Shown here piece after piece: positions 26,843 through 36,318 of a DNA stretch of 64,000 nt. The stretch comes from Methylotetracoccus oryzae. GTDB taxonomy: Bacteria; Pseudomonadota; Gammaproteobacteria; Methylococcales; Methylococcaceae. The position numbers and the translations under genes were made by a program. The DNA lies in NCBI RefSeq assembly GCF_006175985.1, contig NZ_SRSH01000016.1:62001-126000 (forward strand). The letters run 5' to 3'. How positions within the stretch are numbered: the first letter of the stretch is position 1; every line of letters begins with the position of its first letter. The notes under the pieces were generated by a model. The model saw nothing but the letters and a program-made list of their open reading frames with translations. It ran no database searches and had not been told where the DNA came from.

Positions 26843-28750
26843 ATGGTACTTCCGCTGAATTGGAAACGACTTCTGTCCCGAACCGCACGATGTTCCAGCG
26901 TGCTCGTGGCTGTGGCACTGCTCATGTCAGGGTGCGCCACGCCGGTCGGCGTCGAGCCGGTCGACATTCCCACCGCGTACAGCATCCAGAACGAGAGCGC
27001 GCTGTCCGCCGAGCAACCCTCCGAGGCGTCCAAGACGGTGCTGCGGCGACAGGGGCTGCTGGACCGGTTCGGCCAGCAACCCGAGGCCGTGCTGGCCGAA
27101 TTGCACCGCAATCTGAAGCGCGCGGATGACGAGGATCGCCTGTTCGCGCTGGCCGAACTGTCCTTCCTGCAAGGTCAGCGTACCGACGACCGCCGCTGGT
27201 TCCTCGCGTCGGCGGTGTATGCCTGGGCCCTGCTGTTTCCGGGGGATGGAGCGGGACCCCAGCTCGACCCGGCCGATCCGCGCTACCGGCAGACCTACGA
27301 CCTCTACAACCAGGCCGTCGCTCACGGTTTCGCGGATGGTCGCGACGGCGACGAGGTCCACCTGAAGCCGGGCGTTTATCCGCTGCCCTTCGGCCAATTG
27401 CGCGTGAGCCTGGATCCGTCCGGGATGACCTGGGGCGGCTACAAGCTCGATCGGTTCGTCCCGACGACGACGCTGGAAGTCCGCGGATTGCGGAATCGCT
27501 ATCACAGTCCCGGTCTGGGCGCACCGCTGGCCGCGAGCCTCGCCGCCGGCCAGGCAGCGTCAAACCTGCCCGGCGCGGACCGACTCGGTGCCCGCGTGAA
27601 GGTGCCCGTAACCGCCTTGCTGCGCCTCGAACATGCCCGGAGCGATCTGGCGCGCGGCCAGATTGCGGGCCGCCTCGAACTGTACGCCGCGGATCAGGTC
27701 TCGACGGTCTCCGTCGACGGACGACAGCAGCGTCTGGAATCCGACCCGACCGCGGCGCTCGCCTTCCAACTGGAGGGCAACCCGATCTACGACCTCGAAA
27801 TCGCCGGTTTCCTGCGCAACGGGGCCTTCCGCGGCTCGATTCCGAAGGACCGGGCACAGGACGGTCTGTTCACGCTCCATCCCTACCGGCGCGGCAAGAT
27901 CCCCATCGTACTGGTCCACGGCACGGCTTCCAGCCCGGCGCGCTGGGCGGAACTGGTCAATGAACTCGAAGGCGACCCCGAAATCCGGGAGCACTACCAG
28001 ATCTGGGTATTCTTCTACGATTCCGGTAACCCCATTCCCTATTCGGCTGGCCGCCTGCGGGTCGCGCTGGCGGATACGCTCAATGAGCTCGATCCCAAGG
28101 GGACGGATGCGGCCCTGCACCGTATGGTCGTGATCGGTCACAGTCAGGGCGGGTTGTTGACCAAGTTGACGTCCATCGACAGCGGTACCCGGTTCTGGGA
28201 CCGCATCAGCGACAAGCCACTCGACCAGATCAATGTCGATCCGGACACGCGGGCCTTGCTGCAGCGCTCGTTCTTCTACACCCCGCTGCCGTTCGTCGAG
28301 CGCGTGGTGTTCATGTCGACGCCCCACCACGGCGCTTTGCTCGCCACGGGCCGGATCGGTGCGGTCGCGGCCTGGCTGGTCACGCTGCCGGTGGATTTGT
28401 TCAGTCGGGCTTCGCAGGCGGCCACGCTGAGCGGGGATGAGAAACTGGTGCAGTTCCTGCGCCGCCCGCCCAACGCCATCGACAACATGAACCCGGATAA
28501 TCCCGGGATTCAGATGCTCGCGGCGATTCCGGTCGACCGGCGCATCAAGGCGCATTCGATCATCGCGGTGAAGGGCGGTGGCCCCAAGGAAGAGGGCGAT
28601 GACGGTGTCGTCGCGTACCGCAGCGCCCACATACCGGAGGCCGTGTCCGAACTGGTCGTCGACTCCGGGCATAGCGTGCAATCGACCCCCGAGGCAATCG
28701 AGGAAGTGCGGCGCATCCTGATGGAGCACCTGGCGGCGCCGCGTCAATGA
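26843..28750 (+). CDS. Lipoprotein with alpha/beta-hydrolase (lipase-like) domain
   Basis: 635 residues. The signal VLVAVALLMSGCATP has a lipobox Cys. The N-terminal 300 residues are helical then beta-rich and not recognised. From about residue 350 a hydrolase fold begins: IPIVLVHGTASSPARWAELV (oxyanion region), VVIGHSQGGLLTK with the nucleophile Ser in GHSQG, and VFMSTPHHGALLA. The Asp is probably in EEGDDGVVAY and the His in VDSGHSVQS. This arrangement resembles PGAP1/lipase-like esterases. As an anchored enzyme it would act on lipids or esters in the envelope. The stop codon overlaps the start of the DUF4105 gene as ATGA. Confidence 0.85.
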   Translation: MVLPLNWKRLLSRTARCSSVLVAVALLMSGCATPVGVEPVDIPTAYSIQNESALSAEQPSEASKTVLRRQGLLDRFGQQPEAVLAELHRNLKRADDEDRLFALAELSFLQGQRTDDRRWFLASAVYAWALLFPGDGAGPQLDPADPRYRQTYDLYNQAVAHGFADGRDGDEVHLKPGVYPLPFGQLRVSLDPSGMTWGGYKLDRFVPTTTLEVRGLRNRYHSPGLGAPLAASLAAGQAASNLPGADRLGARVKVPVTALLRLEHARSDLARGQIAGRLELYAADQVSTVSVDGRQQRLESDPTAALAFQLEGNPIYDLEIAGFLRNGAFRGSIPKDRAQDGLFTLHPYRRGKIPIVLVHGTASSPARWAELVNELEGDPEIREHYQIWVFFYDSGNPIPYSAGRLRVALADTLNELDPKGTDAALHRMVVIGHSQGGLLTKLTSIDSGTRFWDRISDKPLDQINVDPDTRALLQRSFFYTPLPFVERVVFMSTPHHGALLATGRIGAVAAWLVTLPVDLFSRASQAATLSGDEKLVQFLRRPPNAIDNMNPDNPGIQMLAAIPVDRRIKAHSIIAVKGGGPKEEGDDGVVAYRSAHIPEAVSELVVDSGHSVQSTPEAIEEVRRILMEHLAAPRQ

Positions 28751-29772
28751 GGCGGGGTCACGTGGCAGTGGCGGCGGGTTGGGCCCTGTGTGGCCTGGCC
28801 CTGGCCATCGCCCTTACGTGGAGCACCCTGGCCGTCTACTATCTGGCGCCGGGCTCGCAATCCGCGCGCACCGTCGCCGCCGGCATCTTTGGAGTGCTGA
28901 GCGGCGCGGTGATCAGCGCACTGGTCGTGCGCCGCACCCGCTGGTGGGCCCTGGGCGGCTTCGGCGCGCTGTTCGCGGTTGCCTTGGCGCTGTGGTTCGG
29001 TACCCAGCCGTCGAATGACCGCGACTGGCAGCCCGAAGTCGCCGTGCTACCGTACGCGACCTTCGATGGCGATTTCGTGACCGTGCACAACATCCGGAAT
29101 TTCGATTACCGCAGCGAAACGGATTTCACGCCGGCCTATTACGACCGGACCTTCGACCTGCGGCGCCTGGACCGGGCCGACCTGTTGGCCTCGTACTGGA
29201 TGGGGCCCGACATTGCGCATTTGTTCGTGAGCTTCGGCTTCGGCGAGGAACACCTGGCCGTCTCGATCGAGGCGCGCAAGGACCGCACGAAACCTTACGC
29301 GACCCTGCCCGGATTCTTCCGTCAGTATGAACTCGTATACATCGCCGGTGATGAGCGCGACCTGATCCGGGTCCGAACCAACTACCGCAAGGATCCGCCG
29401 GAGCAGGTCTACCTGTTCCGACTCACGGGGCCAATCGAGAACACACGCCGCGTCTTCGTGGATTACTTGCGCGATATGAATGCCTTGCGAGATCATCCGC
29501 GGTTCTATAACACGCTGACGACCAACTGCACGACGATGATCCTTGCGCACACGGCGATGAATCCGGGTCATCTTCCGTACTCATGGAAGATTCTCGCCAG
29601 CGGCCACGCTCCGGAATATGCGTACGAAAGCGGTCGTCTCGACTCAAGTATTCCGTTCGAGCAACTGATGCAGCGCGCTCATATCAATGCCGCGGCCCAG
29701 GCAGCCGACCAGTCTCCGGATTTTTCGCAGCGGATCCGGGCCGCGGCTGACGGTATGGCCACCCGCCCCTGA
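28747..29772 (+). CDS. DUF4105 membrane protein
   Basis: 341 residues with three N-terminal transmembrane helices (AVAAGWALCGLALAIALTWS, the stretch AAGIFGVLSGAVISALVV, and ALGGFGALFAVALALWF). These are followed by a periplasmic DUF4105 domain. The domain shows FVTVHNIRNFDYRSETDF and the conserved YNTLTTNCTTMIL with a Cys expected to be functional. DUF4105 proteins are distantly related to papain-like or NlpC-like folds, but no activity is established. It starts inside the stop codon of the lipase-like gene, so the two products are probably made in fixed ratio and work together. Confidence 0.85.
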   Translation: MRRGHVAVAAGWALCGLALAIALTWSTLAVYYLAPGSQSARTVAAGIFGVLSGAVISALVVRRTRWWALGGFGALFAVALALWFGTQPSNDRDWQPEVAVLPYATFDGDFVTVHNIRNFDYRSETDFTPAYYDRTFDLRRLDRADLLASYWMGPDIAHLFVSFGFGEEHLAVSIEARKDRTKPYATLPGFFRQYELVYIAGDERDLIRVRTNYRKDPPEQVYLFRLTGPIENTRRVFVDYLRDMNALRDHPRFYNTLTTNCTTMILAHTAMNPGHLPYSWKILASGHAPEYAYESGRLDSSIPFEQLMQRAHINAAAQAADQSPDFSQRIRAAADGMATRP

Positions 29773-29798
29773 CGATCGCCCGCCTTGTGCCAACTCGG

Positions 29799-30896
29799 AT
29801 GGCCCCCGTGTTCGTGAAGCGACAACCACTGCTGTTCATGACGCTCGCGGTACTGCTCGACGGTTGTCATTCCTTCGGCCCTGACGGCCTGAAGGGCACG
29901 CACCCGCTGTACAACGAGGCGATCAATGCCAGCATGAACGAGCAGTTCGTGCAGAACCTGGTGCGTTTGCGCTATCGCGACCCGACCTATTTTCTTGATG
30001 TCTCGAATGTGGCCGCGACGCTGAAGCTGGAAATGACCGGCGGTCTGGATCAGACGGCTTTCGGGCTCAGCGGCAGCGCGAGCGACATCCTGCAACTCAG
30101 CGCCAGCGCCGGCTACTCGACGCAGCCGACCATCTCCTATGCCCCGCTGCAAGGTGAGAGCTTCGTCAAGAGCGTGCTGAGTCCGATCCCGCTGGAAGCC
30201 TTGTTCGCGTTGTCGGAGTCCGGCTGGAACCCGCGGCGGGTATTCGGCCTGTGCGTGGAGCGGATCAACGGACTCGAGAACGCGCCCTCCGCGTCCGGTC
30301 CGACGCCCGATCTGGCACCCGAGCACGACGGTGGTTTTCGGCGGCTCATGCGCCTGCTGGACGAGGTCCGCGGCCAGCACCTGATCATCCCGCGTCTCGA
30401 CTCGGAGGGCAAAGAGCCCCGGCTGGAAATCCGGTCCGACGCGAAACACGCCGACGCGATTCGGGAAATCAAACAACTGCTCGGCCTGGATCCGACGCTC
30501 GAGAATTACCGCCTCAGCGGCGAATTTCTGCGGCACGACCCGGACACGGTCTCGATCCGCACACGGTCCCTGATGAGCATCTTTTTCCTGCTGTCGCACA
30601 GCGTCGATGCGCCCCTGTCCCACAAGTCGGCCGGGCTCGTGACGGTGACGCGCGGCGCGGGCGGAGCGGAATTCGACTGGCGGCACACACTGGGCGGCAA
30701 ACTGTTCCACATTCGGGAGAGCGAAGACCGACCGGACCTCGCCTTTCTCTCCATTCCGTACCGCGGCCGCTGGTTCTACATCGCCGACAACGATCTCGAA
30801 TCGAAATCTACGTTCATGCTGCTGACACAGCTATTCCGGCTGCAGGCGGGAGCGGCGAAATCCATTTCACCCGCCTTGACGATTCCACTGCGCTAG
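29799..30896 (+). CDS. Hypothetical lipoprotein
   Basis: About 365 residues from the ATG at 29799 (a GTG four codons earlier is possible). LLFMTLAVLLDGCHSFG gives the lipobox. The mature protein opens with YNEAINASMNEQFVQNLVRL and later has RLMRLLDEVRGQHLIIPRL and RTRSLMSIFFLLSHSVDAP. Similar sequences occur as uncharacterised proteobacterial lipoproteins. I know of no function. It follows the DUF4105 gene by 26 bp, probably in one operon, and lies just upstream of the MscS-type channel. Confidence 0.75.
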   Translation: MAPVFVKRQPLLFMTLAVLLDGCHSFGPDGLKGTHPLYNEAINASMNEQFVQNLVRLRYRDPTYFLDVSNVAATLKLEMTGGLDQTAFGLSGSASDILQLSASAGYSTQPTISYAPLQGESFVKSVLSPIPLEALFALSESGWNPRRVFGLCVERINGLENAPSASGPTPDLAPEHDGGFRRLMRLLDEVRGQHLIIPRLDSEGKEPRLEIRSDAKHADAIREIKQLLGLDPTLENYRLSGEFLRHDPDTVSIRTRSLMSIFFLLSHSVDAPLSHKSAGLVTVTRGAGGAEFDWRHTLGGKLFHIRESEDRPDLAFLSIPYRGRWFYIADNDLESKSTFMLLTQLFRLQAGAAKSISPALTIPLR

Positions 30897-30928
30897 ATTC
30901 AAGCCCTTTCCGGCATCGAGGTTCTTTT

Positions 30929-32707
30929 ATGCTCCAGTTCACCGTACCGCCCAGAGACCGCTACCGCGGCGCAGTGCGCTGGGTGTTGTGCTTATGGCTG
31001 TGGGCGTGTTCGCCCGGGATTGTCCACGCAGAGGACGTGTCGGATACCAACAGCTACCCCCTGTCATCCGTGGACACCTCCAGTCCACGGGCAACCCTGC
31101 ACAGCTTCATCGACTTCATGAACCGCTCGTACGCGGACGGCTACATGGTCGTGCGCGCCTACCTGGCGTCTCCCCGGCTGTTTCCGACTTCGGAGGAAAT
31201 GGCGACCATCCGCCTGGGTCAAAACATGTTGCGCTTGGCCGAGCGTGCGCTCGATTTCAGCAGCCTGCCGCCGGCCACGGTGACGCAGTCGGCCCATCGA
31301 CTGACGATGCAGTTGAAGGAGGTCCTGGATCGCATCCCGATTCCACCCCTCGAGGCAGTACCCGATGCCGCCGCGATGGCCAACGCGGAATTCAAGCGTT
31401 GGACGCTGCCCGGCACCGAGATTCGTATCACGCGCATCGACACGGGGATCAGAGCCGGCGAATACCTCTTCGGACCGGAGACGGTCACCCGCATTCCCGA
31501 GTTCTATCAGCGCATCGAGCATCTGCCCTACAAGCCCGGCAGTTCCGAGGGGCTGTACGGCCTGGCCGCCTACAGCCCAACCGGAGTGGCTCTCGCGCTA
31601 GAACCCTGGGTGCCGCCACGTTGGTTTCTCGCCTTACCGCAGTGGGCCCTGTCGCCGTTCCTGGAACAGCCACTGTGGCGCTGGGTAGGGATCGCGGTCG
31701 TGCTCGGGATCGCGCTGATGTTTTTTCAACTGTCTTACCGGCTCCGCCGTAGGTGGCGACATAACGGTGGCCGCGGCGCGAACTTGGGCAGCCTGCTGCG
31801 CCCGATCACGCTGATGCTGGTAACACCCACCGCAGCCGTGATCCTCGATGAAGTCTTCAAAGTGTCGGGCGTCGTCGGCAAGACCCTCACCCTGTCCTTG
31901 TGGACCTTGTTTTTTGTCGGCGCGACCTGGCTCGTCTGGGTGCTCGGGTCCGCCATCGCGGAAGGGGTCATCGCGATCGAACGGCTGAGGACCAGCAGCA
32001 TCGACAGTCAATTGATTCGATTGGGCCTGCGTTTGCTGACGATCATCGCCGCGATAGCCATCCTGATCGTCGGCGCGGACCAGATCGGTCTACCCGCATA
32101 CTCGGTCGTGGCCGGGCTCGGGGTCGGTGGCCTGGCTGTCGCACTCGCGGGTCAGCAGACGCTGGCGAATCTGCTCGGCTCGGTGATCATCATGCTGGAA
32201 AAGCCGTTCTCCATCGGCCAATGGATCAAAGTCGACGGTGTCGAAGGAACCGTCGAAGACGTTGGCTTCCGCAGCACGCGAATCCGGACGTTCCACGATT
32301 CGCTCGTGACGATACCGAGCAGCCAGCTCGTCAGCAGCACGATCGACAACTTCGACCGGCGCCACCGCCGCGAGATCAAGACAGTCCTTGGACTCACCTA
32401 CGACACGCCGCCCGACAAGCTCGAGGCCTTTGTGCTCGCCGTGCGGGAATTGCTGGCTGCCAACCCCGACGTACGCAAGGACAATATCCAGGTGGCCTTC
32501 TACGACTTTGGACCGTCAAGCCTCGATATCCTGGTGAAGTGCCTCTTACGTGCGCCCGACCGGCTGGCCGAACTCGCCGAGCGTGAACGGATCATGCTCG
32601 CGATCCTGAATCTGGCGGAGGCCCAAGGTGTCCGTTTCGCGTTCCCTACCCAGACCCTGCACGTCGAAAGCCTGCCGTGCAAAGAGCACCTGACCCCACC
32701 GGCTTGA
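30929..32707 (+). CDS. MscS-family mechanosensitive ion channel
   Basis: 592 residues from the ATG at 30929. A signal peptide (VLCLWLWACSPGIVHA) leads a periplasmic domain of about 200 residues. Membrane helices follow, for example WVGIAVVLGIALMFFQLSY and LSLWTLFFVGATWLVWVL. The pore helix is VVAGLGVGGLAVALAGQQTL, with the Gly/Ala packing typical of MscS TM3. Then comes the beta domain (FSIGQWIKVDGVEGTVEDVG) and VTIPSSQLVSSTIDNF. It opens under membrane tension to release osmolytes. A longer open frame upstream overlaps the lipoprotein gene and is not used. Confidence 0.92.
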   Translation: MLQFTVPPRDRYRGAVRWVLCLWLWACSPGIVHAEDVSDTNSYPLSSVDTSSPRATLHSFIDFMNRSYADGYMVVRAYLASPRLFPTSEEMATIRLGQNMLRLAERALDFSSLPPATVTQSAHRLTMQLKEVLDRIPIPPLEAVPDAAAMANAEFKRWTLPGTEIRITRIDTGIRAGEYLFGPETVTRIPEFYQRIEHLPYKPGSSEGLYGLAAYSPTGVALALEPWVPPRWFLALPQWALSPFLEQPLWRWVGIAVVLGIALMFFQLSYRLRRRWRHNGGRGANLGSLLRPITLMLVTPTAAVILDEVFKVSGVVGKTLTLSLWTLFFVGATWLVWVLGSAIAEGVIAIERLRTSSIDSQLIRLGLRLLTIIAAIAILIVGADQIGLPAYSVVAGLGVGGLAVALAGQQTLANLLGSVIIMLEKPFSIGQWIKVDGVEGTVEDVGFRSTRIRTFHDSLVTIPSSQLVSSTIDNFDRRHRREIKTVLGLTYDTPPDKLEAFVLAVRELLAANPDVRKDNIQVAFYDFGPSSLDILVKCLLRAPDRLAELAERERIMLAILNLAEAQGVRFAFPTQTLHVESLPCKEHLTPPA

Positions 32708-32717
32708 GCGGGCAGAA

Positions 32718-33209
32718 TCAGCGCGCCGCGGGGGGAGCGGGCGCCACCTCATCACCCGGCCCGGGGGCCTGTGTATCGGGCACGGTCTTCGGGGGTTTGA
32801 GTCGGTCCAGATCGTGGCGCATGAGCCGGTCCCTGGCCAGATCACCGGCGCGGTTTCCCTCGACCACGACATGCTGCGTGAAAACCGAGATCGGGAACAG
32901 CATGCTGATTGCCGTGATGACCCCGTCCGAAACGGTATCACGGGTTTGCGCCCGTGCCTCGACCAGGTGTTCCTTGGCGATGATCTCGGACGGCTGTACC
33001 GGCCATAACGGCAACGCCCCGTAGAGCAGGTAGAAGTTCTTGTACTCGGTGCGGTAACGAGCGAGCTCATCCTTGGGGAGTAACCGTACCGTCTGGTTGT
33101 CGGGCGCCTCCAGTCGCGTCACGAAACAACCGTTCAAGGCCAGCGCGAGTGCCGCCAGCAAGCCAACGCGCTGCAAGTTTCGACTGGACTCGCAAGAAAT
33201 CAGGCGCAT
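32718..33209 (-). CDS. Small hypothetical lipoprotein (paralogue of neighbour)
   Basis: 163 residues. VGLLAALALALNGCFVT gives the lipobox. The mature part includes QTVRLLPKDELARYR, then LLYGALPLWPVQPSE and HVVVEGNRAG, and a Pro-rich tail. Its layout parallels the lipoprotein encoded just upstream (NLMPAKKPAQIR, WWGNEPF, LVVEGNPG), so the two are probably paralogues or partner subunits. They are separated by only 4 bp. Family not recognised. The VxLLPK and aromatic pattern resembles Bor-like small lipoproteins. Confidence 0.7.
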   Translation of the reverse strand: MRLISCESSRNLQRVGLLAALALALNGCFVTRLEAPDNQTVRLLPKDELARYRTEYKNFYLLYGALPLWPVQPSEIIAKEHLVEARAQTRDTVSDGVITAISMLFPISVFTQHVVVEGNRAGDLARDRLMRHDLDRLKPPKTVPDTQAPGPGDEVAPAPPAAR

Positions 33210-33213
33210 CGTG

Positions 33214-33618
33214 CTACTCCTTGGGGGTCGGTGTCGCTGCGGCCGTCGGTCCGGGATTTCCCTCGACGACCAGCGTGCGCCGAGGAAATCCGACGGGGCC
33301 GCTGAAGAAACTGATGAACCCGTCCGCGAAGGTATTGACCATGCGGATCCGGGCCTCTGTCAGGTGGTAACGTTCGATGATCGTCGCGGCATGGGTCTCG
33401 GGCTCGTGGAAGGGTTCGTTCCCCCACCACTTGAACCAGACGACCTGTTCGTCGCGGATCTGCGCCGGCTTCTTGGCCGGCATCAAGTTCACCTGCGCAC
33501 CGCGGGGCGCATCCAGGTAAATGTCGCCGCAGCCGGACAGTAGCGCCGCGAACACCAGCAGTGCAGCGCTCAACCGGATGCCCGACGAGGCGTGAAATCC
33601 CTGGGGTATTCTTGTCAT
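33214..33618 (-). CDS. Small hypothetical lipoprotein
   Basis: 134 residues from the ATG at 33618, with a normal lipoprotein signal (IRLSAALLVFAALLSGC). The longer frame upstream adds non-conserved sequence. The mature segment reads AQVNLMPAKKPAQIRDEQVV, then WGNEPFHEPETHAATII and RTLVVEGNPG. It is the first gene of a two-gene unit with the paralogous lipoprotein downstream and converges on the MscS gene. No function is known. Confidence 0.7.
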   Translation of the reverse strand: MTRIPQGFHASSGIRLSAALLVFAALLSGCGDIYLDAPRGAQVNLMPAKKPAQIRDEQVVWFKWWGNEPFHEPETHAATIIERYHLTEARIRMVNTFADGFISFFSGPVGFPRRTLVVEGNPGPTAAATPTPKE

Positions 33619-33961
33619 AGCGTCTTGTTCCCTACTCCGGTCACGGGTCTTCGCATCGGCGCGTCCCGCATGAATCGCGATGTTACCCGGCCGGCCGGGT
33701 CCTTGGAAAGCGAACGTGAGATCAGCCCCGACGGAGCCAGTCCCCCGATCGCCGACTGTCAAAGGGAGTAGCCATGCCCGGTCCTGCGTACCGTCACTCG
33801 CTTGCCTGTGCGTTGCATATAGCCTGTGCACCTGGGCAGAAGGGTGCCTGTGCGCCGCGTGACCGCCGTCGAGCGCCGGCGGGAGCGCTAAACGCGAAGC
33901 GCGTTTTGCAGTCTAACGTGCGTAACCGTTTCGCGCGTGCCCCACGCGATGAGGGTCTGCG
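33619..33961. other. Divergent intergenic region with small hairpin
   Basis: 343 bp between the lipoprotein pair and the acyltransferase/hydrolase fusion. It must hold promoters in both directions. A 7-bp stem with 3-nt loop, AAACGCG-AAG-CGCGTTT, occurs at 33890-33906 and is followed by one further T. It could be a weak terminator or a regulatory hairpin. No gene in it is convincing. Confidence 0.4.
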
Positions 33962-36283
33962 ATGGTATCCAGTCCGGCATACGCTTCGCCCGAAGACTAC
34001 GCGATCGACACCGGCCTCTATGACTGGTCGGCGCGGGTGTTTCGTGTCATCCGAAAATTCCTGCGTGTCGACATCCAACTGCGCGGTGAAGACCGGCTTG
34101 GGCCAGGTGACATTTTTGTTTTCAACCATTTCTCGCGCTTCGAAACCTTCATCCCGCAGTATCTGATCTACGAGGCGACCGGCGCATTGAGTTGTGCCGT
34201 TGCCGCTCCGCAATTCTTCCGGGACGACGATCTGCTGTGCCGTTACCTGAGCCGGGTCGGCGTCGTGCCTACCGATCATCCGCGCCTGTTTCCGCTACTC
34301 GCCACGCAGGTGTTGAGGGGCCGCAAGGTCGTGATCTTTCCGGAGGGCGGCATGGTCAAGGACCGCCGGGTCGTGGACAGCCGTGGCCACTACCGCATCT
34401 ATTCGCAGTCGACCGGACGCTACCGCAAACAGCACACCGGGCCGGCCGTTCTGGCCCAGGGTATCGAGGCGTTCAAGGCGGCGATCCGCAGTGCCTACGC
34501 GCGGCGGCAGCATGAATTGCTGGCCCGGTGGAGCGAAGACCTGAAGCTCGACGGCATCGGATCCTTGCTGGCGGTCGCGATGAAGCCGACCTCGATCGTG
34601 CCCGGGAGCATCACGTTCTATCCGATCCGCTCGTCCGACAACTGGCTGCGGCAGTTGGTCGAGTTGTTCTCGCAGGGTCTGAGTCTGCGGCAGGTCGAGG
34701 AGCTGACGATCGAGGGCAACATCCTGCTGCGGGACACCGACATGGACTTGCGTCTCGCGCCGCCGATCGTCGTCGATGACGCCGCGTTCCGCCGACCTGC
34801 CTGGCTGGCCGACGTGCCGCGTCAGCCACCCGCCAGCCTCGACGAAGTGTTCGACGGTTTCGAGGCGCCGAGGGGGCTGGTGGCGCGCCTGGTGACACGC
34901 CGCTTCAAGGAGTATGCGTCCGTCATCCGCGACCGATACATGGCGGACATCTACCGCTCCACGACGATCAATCTGAGTCACCTGGCGTCGGCACTGATCA
35001 TGCAGGCGGTCCGCTCGGGACAGACGTCAGTCGAGCGGGGCTGTTTCCTGAAGACCCTGTATGTCGCGATCAAGAACCTGCAGGCCTGCCCCCACATCAA
35101 TCTGCATCGCAGCCTGCTGAATCCGGAAGACTACGAAGGGCTGCTGCAAGGCCGGGGGGATCGTTTCGAAGGTTTCCTTGCCATGGCCACGACAGCAGGG
35201 CTCTTGGCTATGGAGGGCGAGACCCTGCGGTTCTTGCCCAAGGTCGCCGCCGAGCAGGATCGCGACGCGATCCGAATGGAGAATCTGATCGCCGTGTACG
35301 CCAACGAGGTGGCCCCGTTGCCGGAAGTCGGTGCCATGCTGGCGGAGATCCGGGAGCAGTGTGATCGGCTCTCGGATCAGGCGCTTGCACGGTGGTGTTT
35401 CGATGACGAATGCCGTGCGCTGCAATGGAGCCGGGACCATCGCCCGCAGCCCCGCGATGCCGCGGTGGACGCCGAGGAGACCGCCACTGCCGATGCCACC
35501 CCGTTTCTCCGCTTCCCGGAGCGGCCCGGCGATCTCGGAGTCCTGCTGATTCACGGTTTGCTCGCCAGCCCCGCGGAACTCGCCGCTTATGGTGACTACT
35601 TGCTGGGGCGCGGCTACACGGTTCTGGGCGTTCGCCTGAAGGGACACGGGACCTCGCCGCGGGACCTCCAGCAGCGCTCCTGGCAAGACTGGTATGCCTC
35701 GGTCGAGCGCAATCTGCGTATCTTGAACGCCTTCTGCAGCCGTATTGTCGTGGTTGGGTTCTCGACGGGCGGTGCGCTTGGGCTCCTGCTCGCTGCGCAG
35801 TATCCGCAGACGATCAGTGCCGCGGTCGCCGTGGCGGTACCGGTCAAGTTCAGAAACCCGGTGCTGATGCTCGTGCCGCTGGTGGCAGCCGGCAACGAAC
35901 TGCTCAGCTGGGGCTCGGGTTCGGGCGGGCTGAAGCCATCTGTGGTCAATCCGTCGGAGCATCCCCACATCAATTATCGCCGTGTCCCGATCAGGGCCCT
36001 GGCCGAGCTGAGGCGACTCATCGCCGAGTTGGAGCGCACCGCGGCGGCTATCGCCCAGTCGGTGCTGCTGCTCCACGGCGACGCCGATCCGGTCGTGTTG
36101 CCCGACAGTGTGGAGCCGTTGCTGGACTGGCTCGGTAGTTCGGATAAACAGGCTGCCTTCGTGCCCGCGGTCCGCCACGGGATACTCATGGAGAACATCG
36201 GTGGCGCCTGGCGGATCATCGACGCGTTTCTCGAGGCGCGGGGACTCGTGCCCCCGACACCGCATTGCATGACTGAGCGCTGA
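33962..36283 (+). CDS. PlsC-type acyltransferase fused to alpha/beta hydrolase
   Basis: 773 residues, cytoplasmic or membrane-associated. The N-terminal half is an LPLAT domain. His56 begins NHFSRFET, an HX4E version of the usual HX4D catalytic pair, and VIFPEGGMVK (FPEGG at 126-130) is motif III. A long helical middle region of about 300 residues is not recognised. From about residue 520 a hydrolase domain starts: GVLLIHGLLASPAELAAYG, then VVVGFSTGGALGLLL with nucleophile Ser601. LLHGDADPVV carries the Asp and AVRHGILMENIG the His. Joining an acylglycerol-phosphate acyltransferase to a monoacylglycerol-lipase-like hydrolase suggests acyl-chain recycling. It converges with the fad operon. Confidence 0.88.
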   Translation: MVSSPAYASPEDYAIDTGLYDWSARVFRVIRKFLRVDIQLRGEDRLGPGDIFVFNHFSRFETFIPQYLIYEATGALSCAVAAPQFFRDDDLLCRYLSRVGVVPTDHPRLFPLLATQVLRGRKVVIFPEGGMVKDRRVVDSRGHYRIYSQSTGRYRKQHTGPAVLAQGIEAFKAAIRSAYARRQHELLARWSEDLKLDGIGSLLAVAMKPTSIVPGSITFYPIRSSDNWLRQLVELFSQGLSLRQVEELTIEGNILLRDTDMDLRLAPPIVVDDAAFRRPAWLADVPRQPPASLDEVFDGFEAPRGLVARLVTRRFKEYASVIRDRYMADIYRSTTINLSHLASALIMQAVRSGQTSVERGCFLKTLYVAIKNLQACPHINLHRSLLNPEDYEGLLQGRGDRFEGFLAMATTAGLLAMEGETLRFLPKVAAEQDRDAIRMENLIAVYANEVAPLPEVGAMLAEIREQCDRLSDQALARWCFDDECRALQWSRDHRPQPRDAAVDAEETATADATPFLRFPERPGDLGVLLIHGLLASPAELAAYGDYLLGRGYTVLGVRLKGHGTSPRDLQQRSWQDWYASVERNLRILNAFCSRIVVVGFSTGGALGLLLAAQYPQTISAAVAVAVPVKFRNPVLMLVPLVAAGNELLSWGSGSGGLKPSVVNPSEHPHINYRRVPIRALAELRRLIAELERTAAAIAQSVLLLHGDADPVVLPDSVEPLLDWLGSSDKQAAFVPAVRHGILMENIGGAWRIIDAFLEARGLVPPTPHCMTER

Positions 36284-36318
36284 TCGGCCCGTCGGCCTTT
36301 GTGTGGTCTGGTTAAGAC

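Noticed and set aside
30251..30928. Long extension of the MscS frame into the lipoprotein gene
   Set aside because: It is the shadow of the lipoprotein coding sequence. The channel signal peptide starts at 30929.
36284..36318. GGCC/GGCC short stem between the acyltransferase fusion and fadD
   Set aside because: Only four pairs. May contribute to termination but cannot be supported.
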